64,000 nt of DNA from Lineus longissimus (GCF_910592395.1 NC_088318.1:5044756-5108755); one strand, 5' to 3'. Positions 1 to 11,413 are shown, counted from the stretch's first letter. Numbers and translations are program-made. Notes: generated by a model not told the origin, from the letters alone.

Positions 1-110
1 TGATCGGCATCATCATCATCATCATCGTCATCATTGCCAGCATCCATCATTGACTGACACATGACAAAGAGCAAAAGCATCAGCAGTAACAACAACGTTG
101 TGTTCCTCAT
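1..110 (-). CDS. Signal-peptide first exon with Asp-rich stretch, partial
   Basis: Reading the minus strand from the ATG at 110-108 gives an open frame to the window edge. It starts MRNTT, then a run of Leu/Met (about residues 6-17), then a VMCQS cleavage-like region, then eight acidic Asp codons encoded by the (GAT)n tract near position 10-30. This is a textbook signal peptide followed by an acidic mature N-terminus. The rest of the gene lies to the left, outside the window. It is on the same strand as the dynein-like exons at 827-6515, so it is either a separate gene downstream of them or nested within that gene. No family can be assigned from 36 residues. A chance ORF over a GAT microsatellite cannot be fully excluded. 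Confidence 0.42.
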   Translation of the reverse strand, partial: MRNTTLLLLLMLLLFVMCQSMMDAGNDDDDDDDDAD

Positions 111-826
111 GATTTGAACTTTCTACAGGAATGACCAATATGATTGTTAGGGTAAAGGGCCTAGGAAATTACACAACTGCAATTGCCTTTCATACCAACC
201 ATTGATTGATAAAATTGGCCACAGAAGACCAGATCAAGAAATGAACATGTAATCAAAACTCTGTCATTTTCTTCATTGAAATGTGATTAGTATAGGCCCT
301 ACATGGTCGTAAATCGACAATATCCCATTCTGGGCCTCTATTAGTGACTTAGAAAATTTTAGACCAAGCACCAGTTAACTAAGTAGTCACTGTATGTAGA
401 ACGGAACATGCATCAGTTGATGTTCATGTACATATTTTCTCATGCGGAAATAAAATATTTTCATGTACATGTAAGTGAAGCACACTAAGTATGCATCATT
501 CTCACTACCAGGGTCCTTTACTCATCCTGTCCTTGCTATGTTTCACCAAGGGGAGGAGTCGAACTGAAGGACCCTGGTATCCAGGATGATAAGGTGGGGA
601 GGGGTTAAAAAATCAGAATTTTTTTCAAAGTGAAAAATGCTAAATTACTTTTCAGTTTAGAATTTTCTTTTCTTATAGTCTACATGTTTAAACGGAAAAA
701 AAAATTTGCTCCATTTTTTAAGGTTAAAGTATCTGTACTCTAAACTTCTCCAAGGGAATAAAACATACCAAAGGTACCTTCTGGCTGTGACCCAGCCAAG
801 TGTATTTCATTTCCTACAATACTTAC
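111..826. other. Non-coding stretch with one short hairpin
   Basis: No exon is recognised. A 12-bp perfect inverted repeat (ACCAGGGTCCTT, arms at 507-518 and 567-578) forms a small hairpin. The rest is A/T-rich, with the short ACATGTA words common throughout this window. Confidence 0.4.
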
Positions 827-1057
827 AACTTTGTTCAAAGTCCCTCATCTGCTCCGGAGGTATCCTTAGTAGGTCTATATGATCACGTAATATTGCGCTC
901 CATTTTTTTAACGAATCCATGATCGCCCACGGATGGCCCATAGAAACGACTAACAAAACTATCGTGTGTTCAAAGTTTTCCTCTGACAGTGCAAATTTGA
1001 GAAGACCTGTGTGATGTGGATCACCGTCAAGGATCCATGTGCCTAATCGAGTGTGAT
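827..1057 (-). CDS. DYNC1LI-like exon: WILDGD to IPPEQM
   Basis: 231 bp, acceptor ATTTTCAG, donor GTAAGT. It continues the phase of the P-loop exon and encodes the switch-like TWILDGD strand, GLLKF, the VV.M..PW strand and the [12 protein letters not shown] helix of the light intermediate chain GTPase fold. Confidence 0.75.
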
Positions 1058-4000
1058 CTGAAAATATACGGGCAAAAGAAGATTTTCAGAAAATTCAATC
1101 GAAAATTGGTAAAACCTCTTTCGATGTGGCCAGTTGGTTTATAGCCACCAGGTACAAACTGACTTCTTACCAGGCGCCTGGCATTAGAGATAGGAGTTTG
1201 AAAGTAAAGATCATCTCATAAGCCAAAGGTGGCTGGCCTTTTCATACATGTATATTAAGGGGTGACACTATAAACAATACTTTTACTTTGCCCGCCATGG
1301 CCAAACGAGGCGCACATCGCTCCGAGCTTGACAGGTTGAGACGGACTGGTTGTTCATTTCACTACTATATGCCTTTTGTGAAATCTGAGCATATCAATTT
1401 CTTCTATTATGTTCTGGTGTCATAGGTTCATCTTCTGTGTGACATGCGACTCATTTTGCCTTGGTGGGTCACATATAACCATATTGGGAATCACTTGCTA
1501 TACTGAAAATCAGACTATTCTTAATCTTAGAATTATTGACTTGCTCCACTAACTTTGGGAAATCAGTCTAACAAACCATGTGTGGTTGATCAAAGCATGA
1601 CCACAAACAACACATGTGGGCAGGTATTGGCACGGAGCCGACTTGCATACTAGCATAGGTGCTGGAACGGAATCTGCCTATGTGAAAGAATTTAGGTGAT
1701 GCTGATGTGAGGATCAGTTTGCTAAAACTCCACTGAAATGATGCGCTTCAATTTGATAAAGGAAATTAACTCAACAGTCAACAGTAATTGAGTTCACACC
1801 AGGACCCGGTTGTTTCTGCCTATGTGAAAGAATTTAGGTGATGCTGACGTGAGGATCAGTTTGCTAAAACTTCACTGAAATGATGCACTTCAATTTGATA
1901 AAGGAAATTAACTCAACAGTCAACAGTAATTGAGTTCACACCAGGACCCGGTTGTTTCTGCCTATGTGAAAGAATTTAGGTGATGCTGACGTGAGGATCA
2001 GTTTGCTAAAACTCCACCGAAATGATGCGCTTCAATTTGATAAAGGAGATAAAACACAACAGTCAAGAGTAATTGGGTTCAGACCAGGGCCCGGTTGTTT
2101 CAAATCAAAACAAATTTTGTCACTAACGCTGGCGTTTTGACTTGGCGTAAAGTCTAAAGGGCTCAACTTAAGAAGATTACACCAAGTTTTAAAGTTAACT
2201 CCAGCTAAGTAAGTAACTAAGTTTGTTTTGTAACCAGGCCAGAGCCTGGGTGAGGAGATTACATCATACATGTGAGAGCAGTTCATCTGTACGCTTTGGA
2301 CATCCAAGAAAAAACAAGGCAGAACGATCACCAACAAAGTTCTCAATGCCAATGATGCTTGTACCAAGCTGTTTACCATGAAGAGAATCTCTCTTGAGTT
2401 GATGATTTTCATCATCAAAATCAATATTACACCTCTTGAGCGCGAGTCTGCCATCTGGCAGATGATGCAGAGGAAAAATAATGCATTTATGCTGTAATGC
2501 TGAGCAATATTGTATCGTCACGTCGTGAGAAGATCGTGTGTGTTATATCGCCACTTGGGAATTAACGTCATGACTTGGCGATACAACGCAGAAGTGACGA
2601 TACACTATTGCGCAACGTTCCAGTGTAAAAATACATGTACATGAAATTGATAAACTAACAACTTCCCCCCTCCAGAGACGAACAGGACTGGTCAGTGGCA
2701 GTGCTTGTCCTAAATAGAAAATGTCCTGGTCAAAGTGACTCGAGAGGTCGAAACAGGTGAGAAAAAATTTTTGTTTCATATTGAAAATAGTCCTTTGGCC
2801 TCATGGGACTACTCTCAGTCTCAAGGTGTTACAAGAGGTTCCAGTGCAGTACGTGCTTTTGGACGCTTAATCAATTATGCGTTTACTAGGTATATCGATC
2901 TTCTTCATCTCTTGATGAACACGAACAGGCAAAACACTGGATTATTATCTGCATGCCTGGTCGTTTGTCAACAAATCAGCAGATACATGTAAATATGACA
3001 AGGAACAGCTGCGAGTTAGGAAAGCTTCCAATTCTGATATTGTACGACTATTGACAGGAAAATTCTCTGTCCAGTCCAGCAGATATGCATGGCCATAGCT
3101 CGATGAGGCCAAAGGGGAATGTTCCGAGAGGTTAACCAAAAAATGTCTTTTTCAAGTATATTTTGGCCGATGATCGGACAGATATGACAGAGGCTACAAA
3201 GAGCTGTTTGCTCTCAGTCCTGATTTAGACTTAGACAACCAAGGACCGCCAGCTTCGTCTAAATTCCTTAGCTTAGTATCTCTCAGGACAAATTAACAGT
3301 TCTCATAGCACTTCTAATTGCAAAATTAGGTAGCAAAGCAACTCAATACGAAACAAAATTTAATAGAAAGCCTCCCTTGGCTCCGCACACAACATCAGCA
3401 ACTGCAAAACAGGCCAACGCCCAATCACAACAAGGCCTAGGAAAATTCAATTAAATCTAACCGCACGGAAAACAAACTGTATTGAGTCCCAGGCCTGTGT
3501 CAATATGATCGGATGACTCATTCGGGCAATTGATTTTTCCTCGTCAACTCACATCGCAGGTATTATGATTCGTTTGTCTGCCGTGCAGATGTGCTGCAAG
3601 TCCAAACAATGATGATGTCCCGAGTACAATTCGAGCGTCGGCCAAAGGGAATCTGGTCACACACAGTATGGTATTCTGTGAAATGAGCCCCTTGAGTGAA
3701 CCAGCTTGTAGGGCGCAAGAAGTGAGAGGGTATTAGACTACGCTATTACCTGGACATCATCCCTGAGGAACGTAAACCGTAAAATTGAATTGTGACTTTA
3801 CCTCGAAAGCTAATCAAGATGCCAGTATGACTATGCCAAGTCTATTATTGATCTGTTTTGAGACAGAATGGTGTACTGAACAGACGACTTGAGTTCTAAT
3901 TATGATATGAAGTGAAAGAAGATAAGACACATGTATTTATATCATGATGTTCCCCATTTCTTCTGCTAACACCAATATTTGACACAATGACAGGGGTGTG

Positions 4001-6515
4001 ATCACACCCCTTAAATGGGAAAGCATGTTCCAAGGACCAGCAGCCTCTGGCTCAAAGCTGCCCCCAATTCACTCCAAAATGTAAACACGACAATCAAGGT
4101 GTCTTCATTTGAATGGCCATGGGACGGAATGGAATACAGTGGAACCTCCCTTAGCGGACACCTCTCTATTAAGGACATTAGTTCTGGTCCCAAATTGGCT
4201 GTTTTCATTCAATTTGACCTCTCTTATCAGGACACCTCTCTATTAAGGACAGCACTTGTCAGTCCCGAGGGTGTTCTTAACAGAGAGGTTCTACTGTATA
4301 TTGGACTCGAAATGCATTATTTTTTGTGGTAAATCACTATGGATTGTGAGCCCACTGAAAATAACCAGTAATCAATTCTGCTGGTAGTGGTATCACTTAT
4401 AAAAATTTCCTCGTATGTGCTTTAAACTCCCGATTGCAGTGTTCATTCTGTTGAAGTATCAGAATGATAAAGTAGGGGTCTAAGTCTGCAACTGTGGTGG
4501 ATGTATCATCTGACTTCACACTTTTAACCCTTGCCTCTCCTGAAACCTCTTTATAGAATGCAGTTGAGTTGCTCAATCAAGTTTTGTCTGCTCCTCATTA
4601 TCACACCAGGGTGGATTTTAAAAGGCAGTTAGACAAGGAGACCTGCCAAGAGTCTCACGTCGAATGTGGGTTCGAACCAGGGACCTTTCTACCATCAGTC
4701 GAGAGTCCTCGCAACTAGTCCACTGCAACTCCATACCACACTGCTACACAGAACGCATGTACACACTGATTCATCTACCTATATAGGTCAGAATGAAAAG
4801 AAAACTATCTGGAGAGCACAAAAGATTATTTGTGATTGTATAAAGTGTTATGATTGTGTAAGTACTAGTATTTTAGTAATTGCCCATGGGGAATTTGCAA
4901 GACCCAAACATGACTGATCAAGCAAATTTCGACGGCTGGTGAATAAGAAAAAAAAAATGTCTGAGGATCTACAGATAATAATAAATTCTAAAATATCCAC
5001 CAGCACCAACAACTACCCTACACTTTGGTAAACTAGATCTTTTATTACGCACCAATACTCTTGAGCATTTCAAACCAGTGCCAAAACTGGCAGATTTTGG
5101 AACGAAATTATCAGATTTTGTATCCGGCTAGACATTCGCATTACCAGAGACTTTGCTGAAGTAGCCATTCATGCGCGCTTAGACTTGATACATCGCTGGA
5201 AATTTGTTCCAACTTCTGCCAATCGAAGTCGTGAAAGCAGTATTTCTAACTGAACTTCAAGATAAAAATGTCATTTGACATACTCTGCACCAACGAACAG
5301 GTTTCTTGTGGTTGAGTGTTATTCCAAGCATCAGGCAGAACTCAAACACTTTATAGTCTAGTACTTGTATCGATATCTTCAGGCAGTGAGAGACTGAGGT
5401 TCAACTTCCTGATCAAACCACTGCAATTGTCAACAAATCAATGATGGTTGGCACTCTTTTGTAGCCAACAAGAGATTCTTTCGTAGCGAACAAAAGTGTA
5501 TCTTGTGACAAGAGGCAACATTTGTTCAGACTCTGTCCATAAAACATGTACAGTGGAACCTCCCTTAGCGGACACCTCTCTATCAAGGACAACCTCTCTA
5601 TTAAGGACACTAGTTTTGGTCCCAAATTGGTTGTTTCCAATCAATTTTACCTCTAATCCGGACACCTCTCTATTAAGGACAACACTTGTCAGTCCCGAGG
5701 GTGTCCTTAATAGAGAGGTTCTAGTACTGCATATACAATTGTAGTATGACTATGACTTGAGTGCTTCTGTACGTCATGCCTGTCAGGATTGGCAAATCCA
5801 TCAAATCTATGATTAGGCGCCATTTAGGTTTATTATGTCTGTGTGTGGTCCCTTCGTCATCTTTGGCCATGGGAAAGATGCCAAAGCTGTTGTCCCATGG
5901 CATTGGGTCTTTCGTCTGCCCTGGCAGAGGCACAAGTAAGGTACAAGGAACATTGGTTGTATCAATTCATTGATTTGAAGGATGGAGCAATGTGGAGTTA
6001 AGCACCTTGCTCAAGGACACAGAGACAAGAGACGAAGCCATTACTTCCTAAATGAGATGGCACTCCAGCATTTTTGCCACTATAGTCCATTATAGGAGAC
6101 GGTGTACTCTCCGAGTAATGCTTGAAAATAAGTTGGGTAGTGGGTAAGTATCACTGGCCTGGTGACTGGTTAGTCGAAGATGTTTAGACCAAAGACGGCA
6201 GGTGTGCATAAGCAATTGATCCAGTCAAGATATGATCAATCTCTCTTGCAGGGCTTCTTGAGAGTTTTGGGGAAGACGGATGAAGGCCAAGACATGCACT
6301 GTGATGCAATCTAGACCCTCGTGACCCCTTTCCCACACTTTTTATCGTTGTTTTCATTCATCCTTGAAAATGAGTTGTTTATACTATCTTATACTCACCA
6401 TCTCTGTATTCGTCTTTGACGTCTAAATAGTTATATTCCAAGCCGGAACCTTTCTTTGGGTCATCTGCGCCCTGGAGCTTGGCTACTAGCGTGGTTTTAC
6501 CGCATTCATTATCAC
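827..6515 (-). CDS. Diverged cytoplasmic dynein 1 light intermediate chain, partial (two exons)
   Basis: Two exons (6399-6515, then 827-1057) join in phase across a 5.3-kb intron. The product is the GTPase-like core of DYNC1LI, the dynein subunit that links the motor heavy chain to cargo adaptors. Exon one has a Walker A loop (GDNECGKT), then [16 protein letters not shown] and YLDV. Exon two has [30 protein letters not shown] and IPPEQM, all in family order. The canonical proteins read DDQTR and a D at the VDMS/PW position. Here these are DHTR and VSMGHPW, so this is a diverged paralogue or a decaying copy rather than a conserved orthologue. The N-terminal exon (before the P-loop) and everything after [11 protein letters not shown] were not found. 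A signal-peptide exon occupies the expected downstream direction at 1-110. Confidence 0.72.
1674..2099. repeat. Three tandem copies of a 142-bp unit
   Basis: The word CTGCCTATGTGAAAGAATTT starts at 1674, 1816 and 1958, a strict 142-bp period. Copies one and two are nearly identical. Copy three drifts near its end, where it runs into the MITE at 2086. Each unit ends in CCGGTTGTTT, the same word as that MITE's terminus, so the array may have arisen by replication slippage next to the element. Confidence 0.9.
2086..2240. mobile_element. MITE with AACGCTGGCGTT subterminal motif, copy 1
   Basis: The ends GGGCCCGGTTGTTT and TAACCAGGCC are imperfect inverted repeats. Inside are CACTAACGCTGGCGTT and a TTGGCGTAAAGT segment shared with copies at 8938 and 27303. 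It is non-coding and non-autonomous. Confidence 0.65.
4137..4296. mobile_element. pogo/Tigger-type MITE, copy 1
   Basis: A 160-bp element beginning CAGTGGAACCTCCCTTAGCGG and ending GAGAGGTTCTACTG, with a TA dinucleotide on both sides (4135-4136 and 4297-4298). The CAGTGGAACCTC terminus and TA duplication are typical of pogo/Tigger DNA transposons. Internal direct and inverted copies of the word CACCTCTCTATTAAGGACA are visible. A local ORF here is just the repeat. Confidence 0.75.
4540..4737 (-). mobile_element. tRNA-derived SINE (minus strand), probable
   Basis: On the minus strand the segment starts GGAGTTGCAGTGGACTAGTTG (box A-like) and reaches a perfect Pol III box B (GGTTCGAACCC, plus-strand 4668-4678) about 60 bp later. 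This spacing fits a tRNA-derived SINE head, with a body toward lower coordinates. The 3' end is not clear. Confidence 0.55.
5551..5729. mobile_element. pogo/Tigger-type MITE, copy 2
   Basis: A second copy of the element at 4137. It starts TA-CAGTGGAACCTCCCTTAGC and ends AGAGAGGTTCTAGTACTG, with the same internal CCTCTCTATTAAGGACA and CAGTCCCGAGGGTGT segments. The right TA duplication is degenerate. Confidence 0.72.
6399..6515 (-). CDS. DYNC1LI-like exon: P-loop
   Basis: 117 bp, acceptor TTTTCAG, donor ATG/GTGAGT. It encodes GDNECGKTT (Walker A) followed by the family-typical KLQGA..PKKG..LEY and YLDV. It enters with one base carried over from a missing upstream exon and leaves in phase 1. 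Confidence 0.75.
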
Positions 6516-8937
6516 CTGAAAATGTAGCGGGGACATTTTAAACACCACACGGCAGGGAAGGAAAATAATAAGCAACTTACAATACTACTATACTGAAGTA
6601 TGGTCCCCAGGTCCAGGAGTTGATAGTACATGTAGATCACTGTACATAAAAGAAAGGATGCAAGTGCGAATGTGGGAACCCCCCACATCTGCGAAGATCA
6701 CGTCTGAATTTGTTAATTAAACTCCGTTTATTAGAATTGGATCAGAATGTGATAAGTATTCCATGTATAAGGTGTAAGTCACTTGGCCATTTACAGAGTG
6801 TAACACTGCAGGGAGGATATGATGCAATGTCAGTGTTCTCCACAGGGTTTTCTCAAGGTAGGGTGATACCCTTGATTTTCATGACATTTTACCAGTGTGC
6901 AACACAATGTAGGGTGGCCAGCAATTTGAGGTAGGGTGGCCCTATAGGAACCCTGTACAAAGTTCTAGGGCAATGTAGGGTGGCTCATCAAAGGTAGGGT
7001 GGGCCACCCTGACAAATAACCTTGTGGAGAACATGTTACATGATTATGACTGTCGAAATGAAACGAACCAAATTAATTACACACACTAACTCTTCTTATA
7101 ACTTTTATGCATGTTATCGTTGAGGCAGACCTACCTAAAACTAAAACTGACTTGCATGAAGGCAGTTTAGAACTGGAACTGGATTGAACTTCACTAAGAA
7201 TAGAAGCCCTGAAACACAATGAAAATTTTTAGACATTGGTATAATTATCATGTATTTCGAACAACCATTAAACACTTTGAACCCAACAAACTTCGGTGAA
7301 CCTGTTTATCAAGTTTGCAGTCCAACATACATTAAATACATGTAGGCCTGCAAACTAGTTTAAGCCTTGTTCTTCACATTGAAAGTGACACCGGGAGACA
7401 AAAAACCTCATCCAAGTTGATGACGTACGTCCTTTAGATTAATGGGCAGTTTCACTTTCAACAACGATAAACGAGAGTCAAATACCTGCGTACACTGAGA
7501 GTCAGAGTCTTAGGACTAGGACTAGGTCAATAGACGCATTCGAAGAAGACGAATCAGTGCCAAAACAAATCAAATGTGCACACTCAGTACACGTCAGAAG
7601 GCCTAAGCCAACTTCGGACAATGCCTAGAGACAAGGCGATCCTTTGTTCAAGGTGAAACGCATGACTGGTCAGTGCCAAAACAACCTTCTTCAAATTCGT
7701 CGATACTTCGGACAATGTGATCCTGGCTCCTTCTTTCGTTTCAATCAAAACGCATGATTAATCTGAGCCAAAACAAACTTCGTTGAATCCGTCCGTGAAC
7801 TTGGGCTGCACCATCCGCATCATCATCATCAACATCGACCGTGGATCGTCCACAACAACAACAAACCGCACCCGACCGAAAACTACTGGTAGGTTGGCCA
7901 ATTTGTTTATTGATGTCGTCTTAGCTAGACTTCTACTACTTATATGGGCCCTAAAGGCACGTGCCATGGCAGTCAGCAAGCCAAGGCAAAAAGGCAATTT
8001 TATGTCAGTAATGATGGTAGTGTATTCGTAGTGCATTGTACAGGAAATGCATGCAAACTCCCAGACTGGATGCCAGATTTTGAGCGAGGGATTCGCATCC
8101 TGTCAGACATTTTGACTGACCACTCAGCACACAGATCGCGGATTTGGACGAGACTTGGCAGTAATGTTCCTTGACTAGTAAGGCTTTTAAATGCAAATTA
8201 CCAAAGATTTTGTCCCTCCTCATCTTCTGTATTTTCGTCGATGACACTGCCCTGTCTATCCCTGTCGCCGATGGGCGCCATCTTGGTTTACAGGAAAGTA
8301 CCCGGATAGTCATCATTTTCGCCAGGCGCCGTGACCTCATGAATAATAATGAGGTGAAGTATTCCTTTATTTATATCATAAACTCCACGTGGAGGTATCA
8401 TTAAAAGTGAATGAGTCATCGCTAAATATACAAACCCATTCATTTTATTAACTTCGAACATGCCAGATCACAATCCGTAGCCTTCACAATACCAGTCGCA
8501 ACGGCCCCTGCTCAATTTTACAGTAGTGGAACAATAACCAACTCCCAACGCTACAGCTCACTATCTAAAGTGAGTCTGTCATCATTCGCAATTAACTAGC
8601 TTACGCCCGTGGTCTGACGATGACATAAACTACATCATTTCATTAATTTAGAACTGAATAAATCGCCATGATGATTTTTGTAACAGTTATTTTTACCCTT
8701 TAATTTCCTATTTGTTGGGCCACGCCCATCATTTATTGTCCTCAGTGTGCTCCAGTCCTGTCCAGTCCAGTGCCAAGCCCCCCCCCCCCCCCCCCCCCCG
8801 ACAAGGAATAGAAGTAGCTTATAACGGATGTCTATATATTATATGGGTATCGGTGGAATTATAATCACCGCTTCCTAACTTTATCCGGCTTATCTAAAAC
8901 TGGCCGCCAATGTGGTTGTGACACGGCCTCCATGGGC
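6516..8937. other. Non-coding stretch upstream of the dynein-like P-loop exon
   Basis: It should contain the N-terminal exon(s) of the dynein light intermediate chain if the gene is intact, but none was recognised. A 22-base poly-C run lies at 8778-8799. The ORFs at 7.75-8.4 kb are unrelated in composition to known domains and overlap each other on both strands. Confidence 0.4.
8778..8799. repeat. Poly-C homopolymer (22 bases)
   Basis: An uninterrupted run of C followed by GACAAGG. Such tracts are length-unstable and error-prone in sequencing. Confidence 0.9.
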
Positions 8938-9092
8938 GTGGTTGTTCAAAACAGAATTTTTCACCAACGTTTGACGCTAACTTAACGTTGGCGTTATCAT
9001 CTTCTGTTAACTCTATTAGACTTAACGCCAAATTAAGTTTAAAGCCAGCGTATTAAAGTGATCAGTGACAATCCCTTTTTTTGAACAGCCGG
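8938..9092. mobile_element. MITE with AACG(C/T)TGGCGTT motif, copy 2
   Basis: Flanks GGTTGTTCAAAACAGAATTTT and TTTTTTTGAACAGCC are inverted. The interior has AACTTAACGTTGGCGTTA and GACTTAACGCCAAATTAAG, inverted relative to each other, as in the copies at 2086 and 27303. Confidence 0.6.
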
Positions 9093-10129
9093 CGTGATTC
9101 TTCGTCCCCCGGGACGTATACCGCAATGACGTCACAACTCCAGTTGACGTTAGTAACCACTCATGCCCTCGGCAACCATTCCACAACTGAGGCCTTTTTC
9201 AATTTGTTACTGCAAGAAAGATCACGGACAGTCTGTACTTTTGGGGTCCGGGAGGTCGGACCGTCCGGATAGGAGAAGGTCCGTCTTATTTCAGCCCGCA
9301 TTGGTTGTCCTCGCATCTGAGGTCGCGAATCCTTACGTTAGGAATGGTGGAATCGGAGGGTAGGTAGCTGTTAAGTCACTGGCGTCAGCAAAATAAAATG
9401 TTCAGACTGTTTAGGGCCGGTGTAGAAGTTTAAAATGTCCTAGGACAAAATGACCGGGAACAAAGGATTCTATTATGCGCTGAGCTATTGACGGTCATGG
9501 CCTCTATGAGCCATATGCCATAATATGTCAGAATACAATAGGCCCGGACACTTTTTCCAGAGGGGACACTTTCTACTTTTACACCGGGTTTGGAGCCATT
9601 TGATTACAATAATTCGCATCGACGATTTTGTAGTTGCAACCTAAATTATTAGGCCAACCGCGGACATACTCCTAAATTGAGCATGCGTTCATTGTTTGAA
9701 GACGAAAGGAATGTGTCCGTCTACACCCAGGCCTGCCACAACCAAACCAGAAGGGTGTCATGATCAACAGCCTTCCGGCCGGTGAACCTAGCCTCAAGCT
9801 CCTTTTGCTGAAAAACGTCACTGATCGAGCATAGTGCCTTAAAGAATAGATTATTGTCACATCCTTTGATTAAAAACGCCCGTTGACCAAGTCCACACTG
9901 GACGAAGACAGTTGTATAGGGACGAATTTCATCGCCGACTGTAGGCCTTACTGTCCCGCAAACGAGAGATCTTGTTGCAGCGACCGGCATAATATGTTAC
10001 AGAAATCTCTGTTATGGCTGGGATCATCGCAGGTGCCCAGCCTGCGACAAAATCATAGTCGGTCATCGCTCCTGCGAGCTGCAGTACAACAACCCGACCA
10101 GTTTTACCCGCAGATAAGCGATCTTTTTA
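9093..10129. other. Non-coding stretch before the CBM20 gene
   Basis: The 5' exon and promoter of the CBM20 gene are expected here, but no start exon could be fixed. The TGACGTCA-containing segment at 9126-9133 (ATGACGTCACAA) is a possible CRE-type promoter site. The ORFs present show no recognised domain. Confidence 0.3.
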
Positions 10130-11377
10130 TTGCCTTATGCAGTCATGAATGTCGCAGGCCGCAGCGATCGTTTGTGGGGTACAACGTGCTGCGGATACTT
10201 GTTGCAATTTATTCGCCTTGTTATCAGCTTTGAGAAATATGATATCAAATGTCTTTGTTGTCACAACCACCTTTTTACAGGCCTCCTTGATAAGTACTGC
10301 AACGAAAGACAGTTTGTGAATGAGGACATTCGTGAGTTAGTACCTATCACCTCCCCGGCTCCAGGAGAAGTAGAGGTGACCTTCCTCACACACTACCGGT
10401 TGGACTACGAAGGCGCCAAGGTCGGAATTTTGGGCTCTTCGGAGGAGCTCGGAAAATGGATCACCCCGAGAACTATGACGAAATGTTTTAATGGGTGGTG
10501 GGCGGTCAAGGTGTCTCTCCCCGAGAAGACGCAGCAGGAGACCAAGTTGGTGCTCCACGTCGAGAGCGACCCCCGGGAGATAATCTATTGGGAGTTGGAG
10601 GGACGCAGGCACCGTGTGATCAATATTGAGACTAAATCTCAAATGTTTTTGCTGCCTTGGGACCAGGACGAAGTCCATTGTGTTTTAGGTAAATGACGGT
10701 TTAGCATTTCCTATAAGTGAACAAGGAGTTTCCTTGCCCGGCGTAGCAGTTGAAGTCGCCCCCCTCCCGCCCTGGAAAAAGGTGTCAGTGTGGTTTCTCT
10801 ATAAGGTGACGGTGGTGACTTGCTCTTTACAGACGATGACCGACAATACCTCAATGATTAACAGTGCATAATGAAATCCTTTGTCCCGTGACACTAGGAC
10901 CTTTCAATTGGAACCAACTATCACCGAAAAGAAGCCTGTTTTGGATCAACTGGCATTCTGCACGTCCGAGAAAGCATTGATTCTAAACTGCTACAACGAA
11001 TGTTGTTCAACAAACGAAGACCAAAAGAAGTTGAACTATGTTGTCGCCTCTGCGGTCTCTGGCTATTTGGTGTGGTACTGACATTTCGTCATTTACTTTA
11101 AGGTTAGCGACAGTTTCTTAACCAGGCTGTACTAAGATTTTATTTCTTTTCAGCCAAGAAATCGAGCAAGAGACGAAAGAAACTGCGCAAGCCCGGCGAC
11201 TCCTCATCGGAGACCAGTATGGAGGTCGACTGGACAGATCTGGAGAGAGACATCTCTGGTTCATGGTTTAGCCGCAAGTGGCGCATTGCACTCTATATTG
11301 GCGTCCCTGCGTTAATTTTCGGAGGCGCAGCCGTCTATATAGGAAAAACTAAGCTTTCTGTCTCTGATATCCCTTGA
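10130..11377 (+). CDS. CBM20 (starch/glycogen-binding) protein with C-terminal membrane anchor
   Basis: Two solid exons (10281-10688 and 11154-11377) join in phase 1. The first holds a CBM20 fold, a starch/glycogen-binding module: VTFLTHYRLDYEGAKVGILGS, then the ELGKW signature, a GWWAVKVSLP strand and IYWELEG.RHRV, which matches the aromatic carbohydrate-site region. The second encodes a basic KKSSKRRKK linker, an acidic Asp/Glu segment, one membrane helix (about IALYIGVPALIFGGAAVYIG) and a 13-residue tail ending DIP. CBM20 before a C-terminal anchor suggests a tail-anchored protein that tethers glycogen to a membrane, the reverse topology of vertebrate STBD1; this role is inferred. The true N-terminus is uncertain. 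The frame stays open back to an ATG at 10130, but a polypyrimidine-TTTTTACAG acceptor just before 10281 suggests an upstream exon instead. Confidence 0.7.
10281..10688 (+). CDS. CBM20-domain exon
   Basis: It follows the acceptor ACCTTTTTACAG and ends TTTTAG/GTAAAT. The ELGKW and IYWELEG motifs lie in the middle and last third. Antisense ORFs over the same bases are shadows of this exon. Confidence 0.72.
11154..11377 (+). CDS. CBM20 gene last exon: basic linker and membrane helix
   Basis: It follows the acceptor TTTCTTTTCAG. It encodes the Lys/Arg-rich linker, an acidic stretch, a hydrophobic helix and the stop TGA at 11375-11377. An AATAAA follows 31 bases later, which supports this as the terminal exon. 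Confidence 0.75.
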
Positions 11378-11407
11378 ATATCTAACAAGCCTACATATCT
11401 TTACAAG

Positions 11408-11413
11408 AATAAA
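11408..11413 (+). terminator. Polyadenylation signal AATAAA (CBM20 gene)
   Basis: AATAAA 31 bases after the stop codon of the CBM20 gene. Confidence 0.6.

Larger units (their letters stand above)
1058..6398 (-). other. Intron of the dynein-like gene, rich in repeats
   Basis: No further exon of the dynein family was recognised in this stretch. It holds the 142-bp tandem repeat, one copy of the AACGCTGGCGTT MITE, two pogo-type MITEs and a minus-strand tRNA-derived SINE, each listed separately. The small ORFs here fall on those repeats or have no recognisable similarity. Confidence 0.5.

Noticed and set aside
10337-10678. Minus-strand 113-residue ORF
   Set aside because: Exact antisense shadow of the CBM20 exon, which has recognisable domain motifs.
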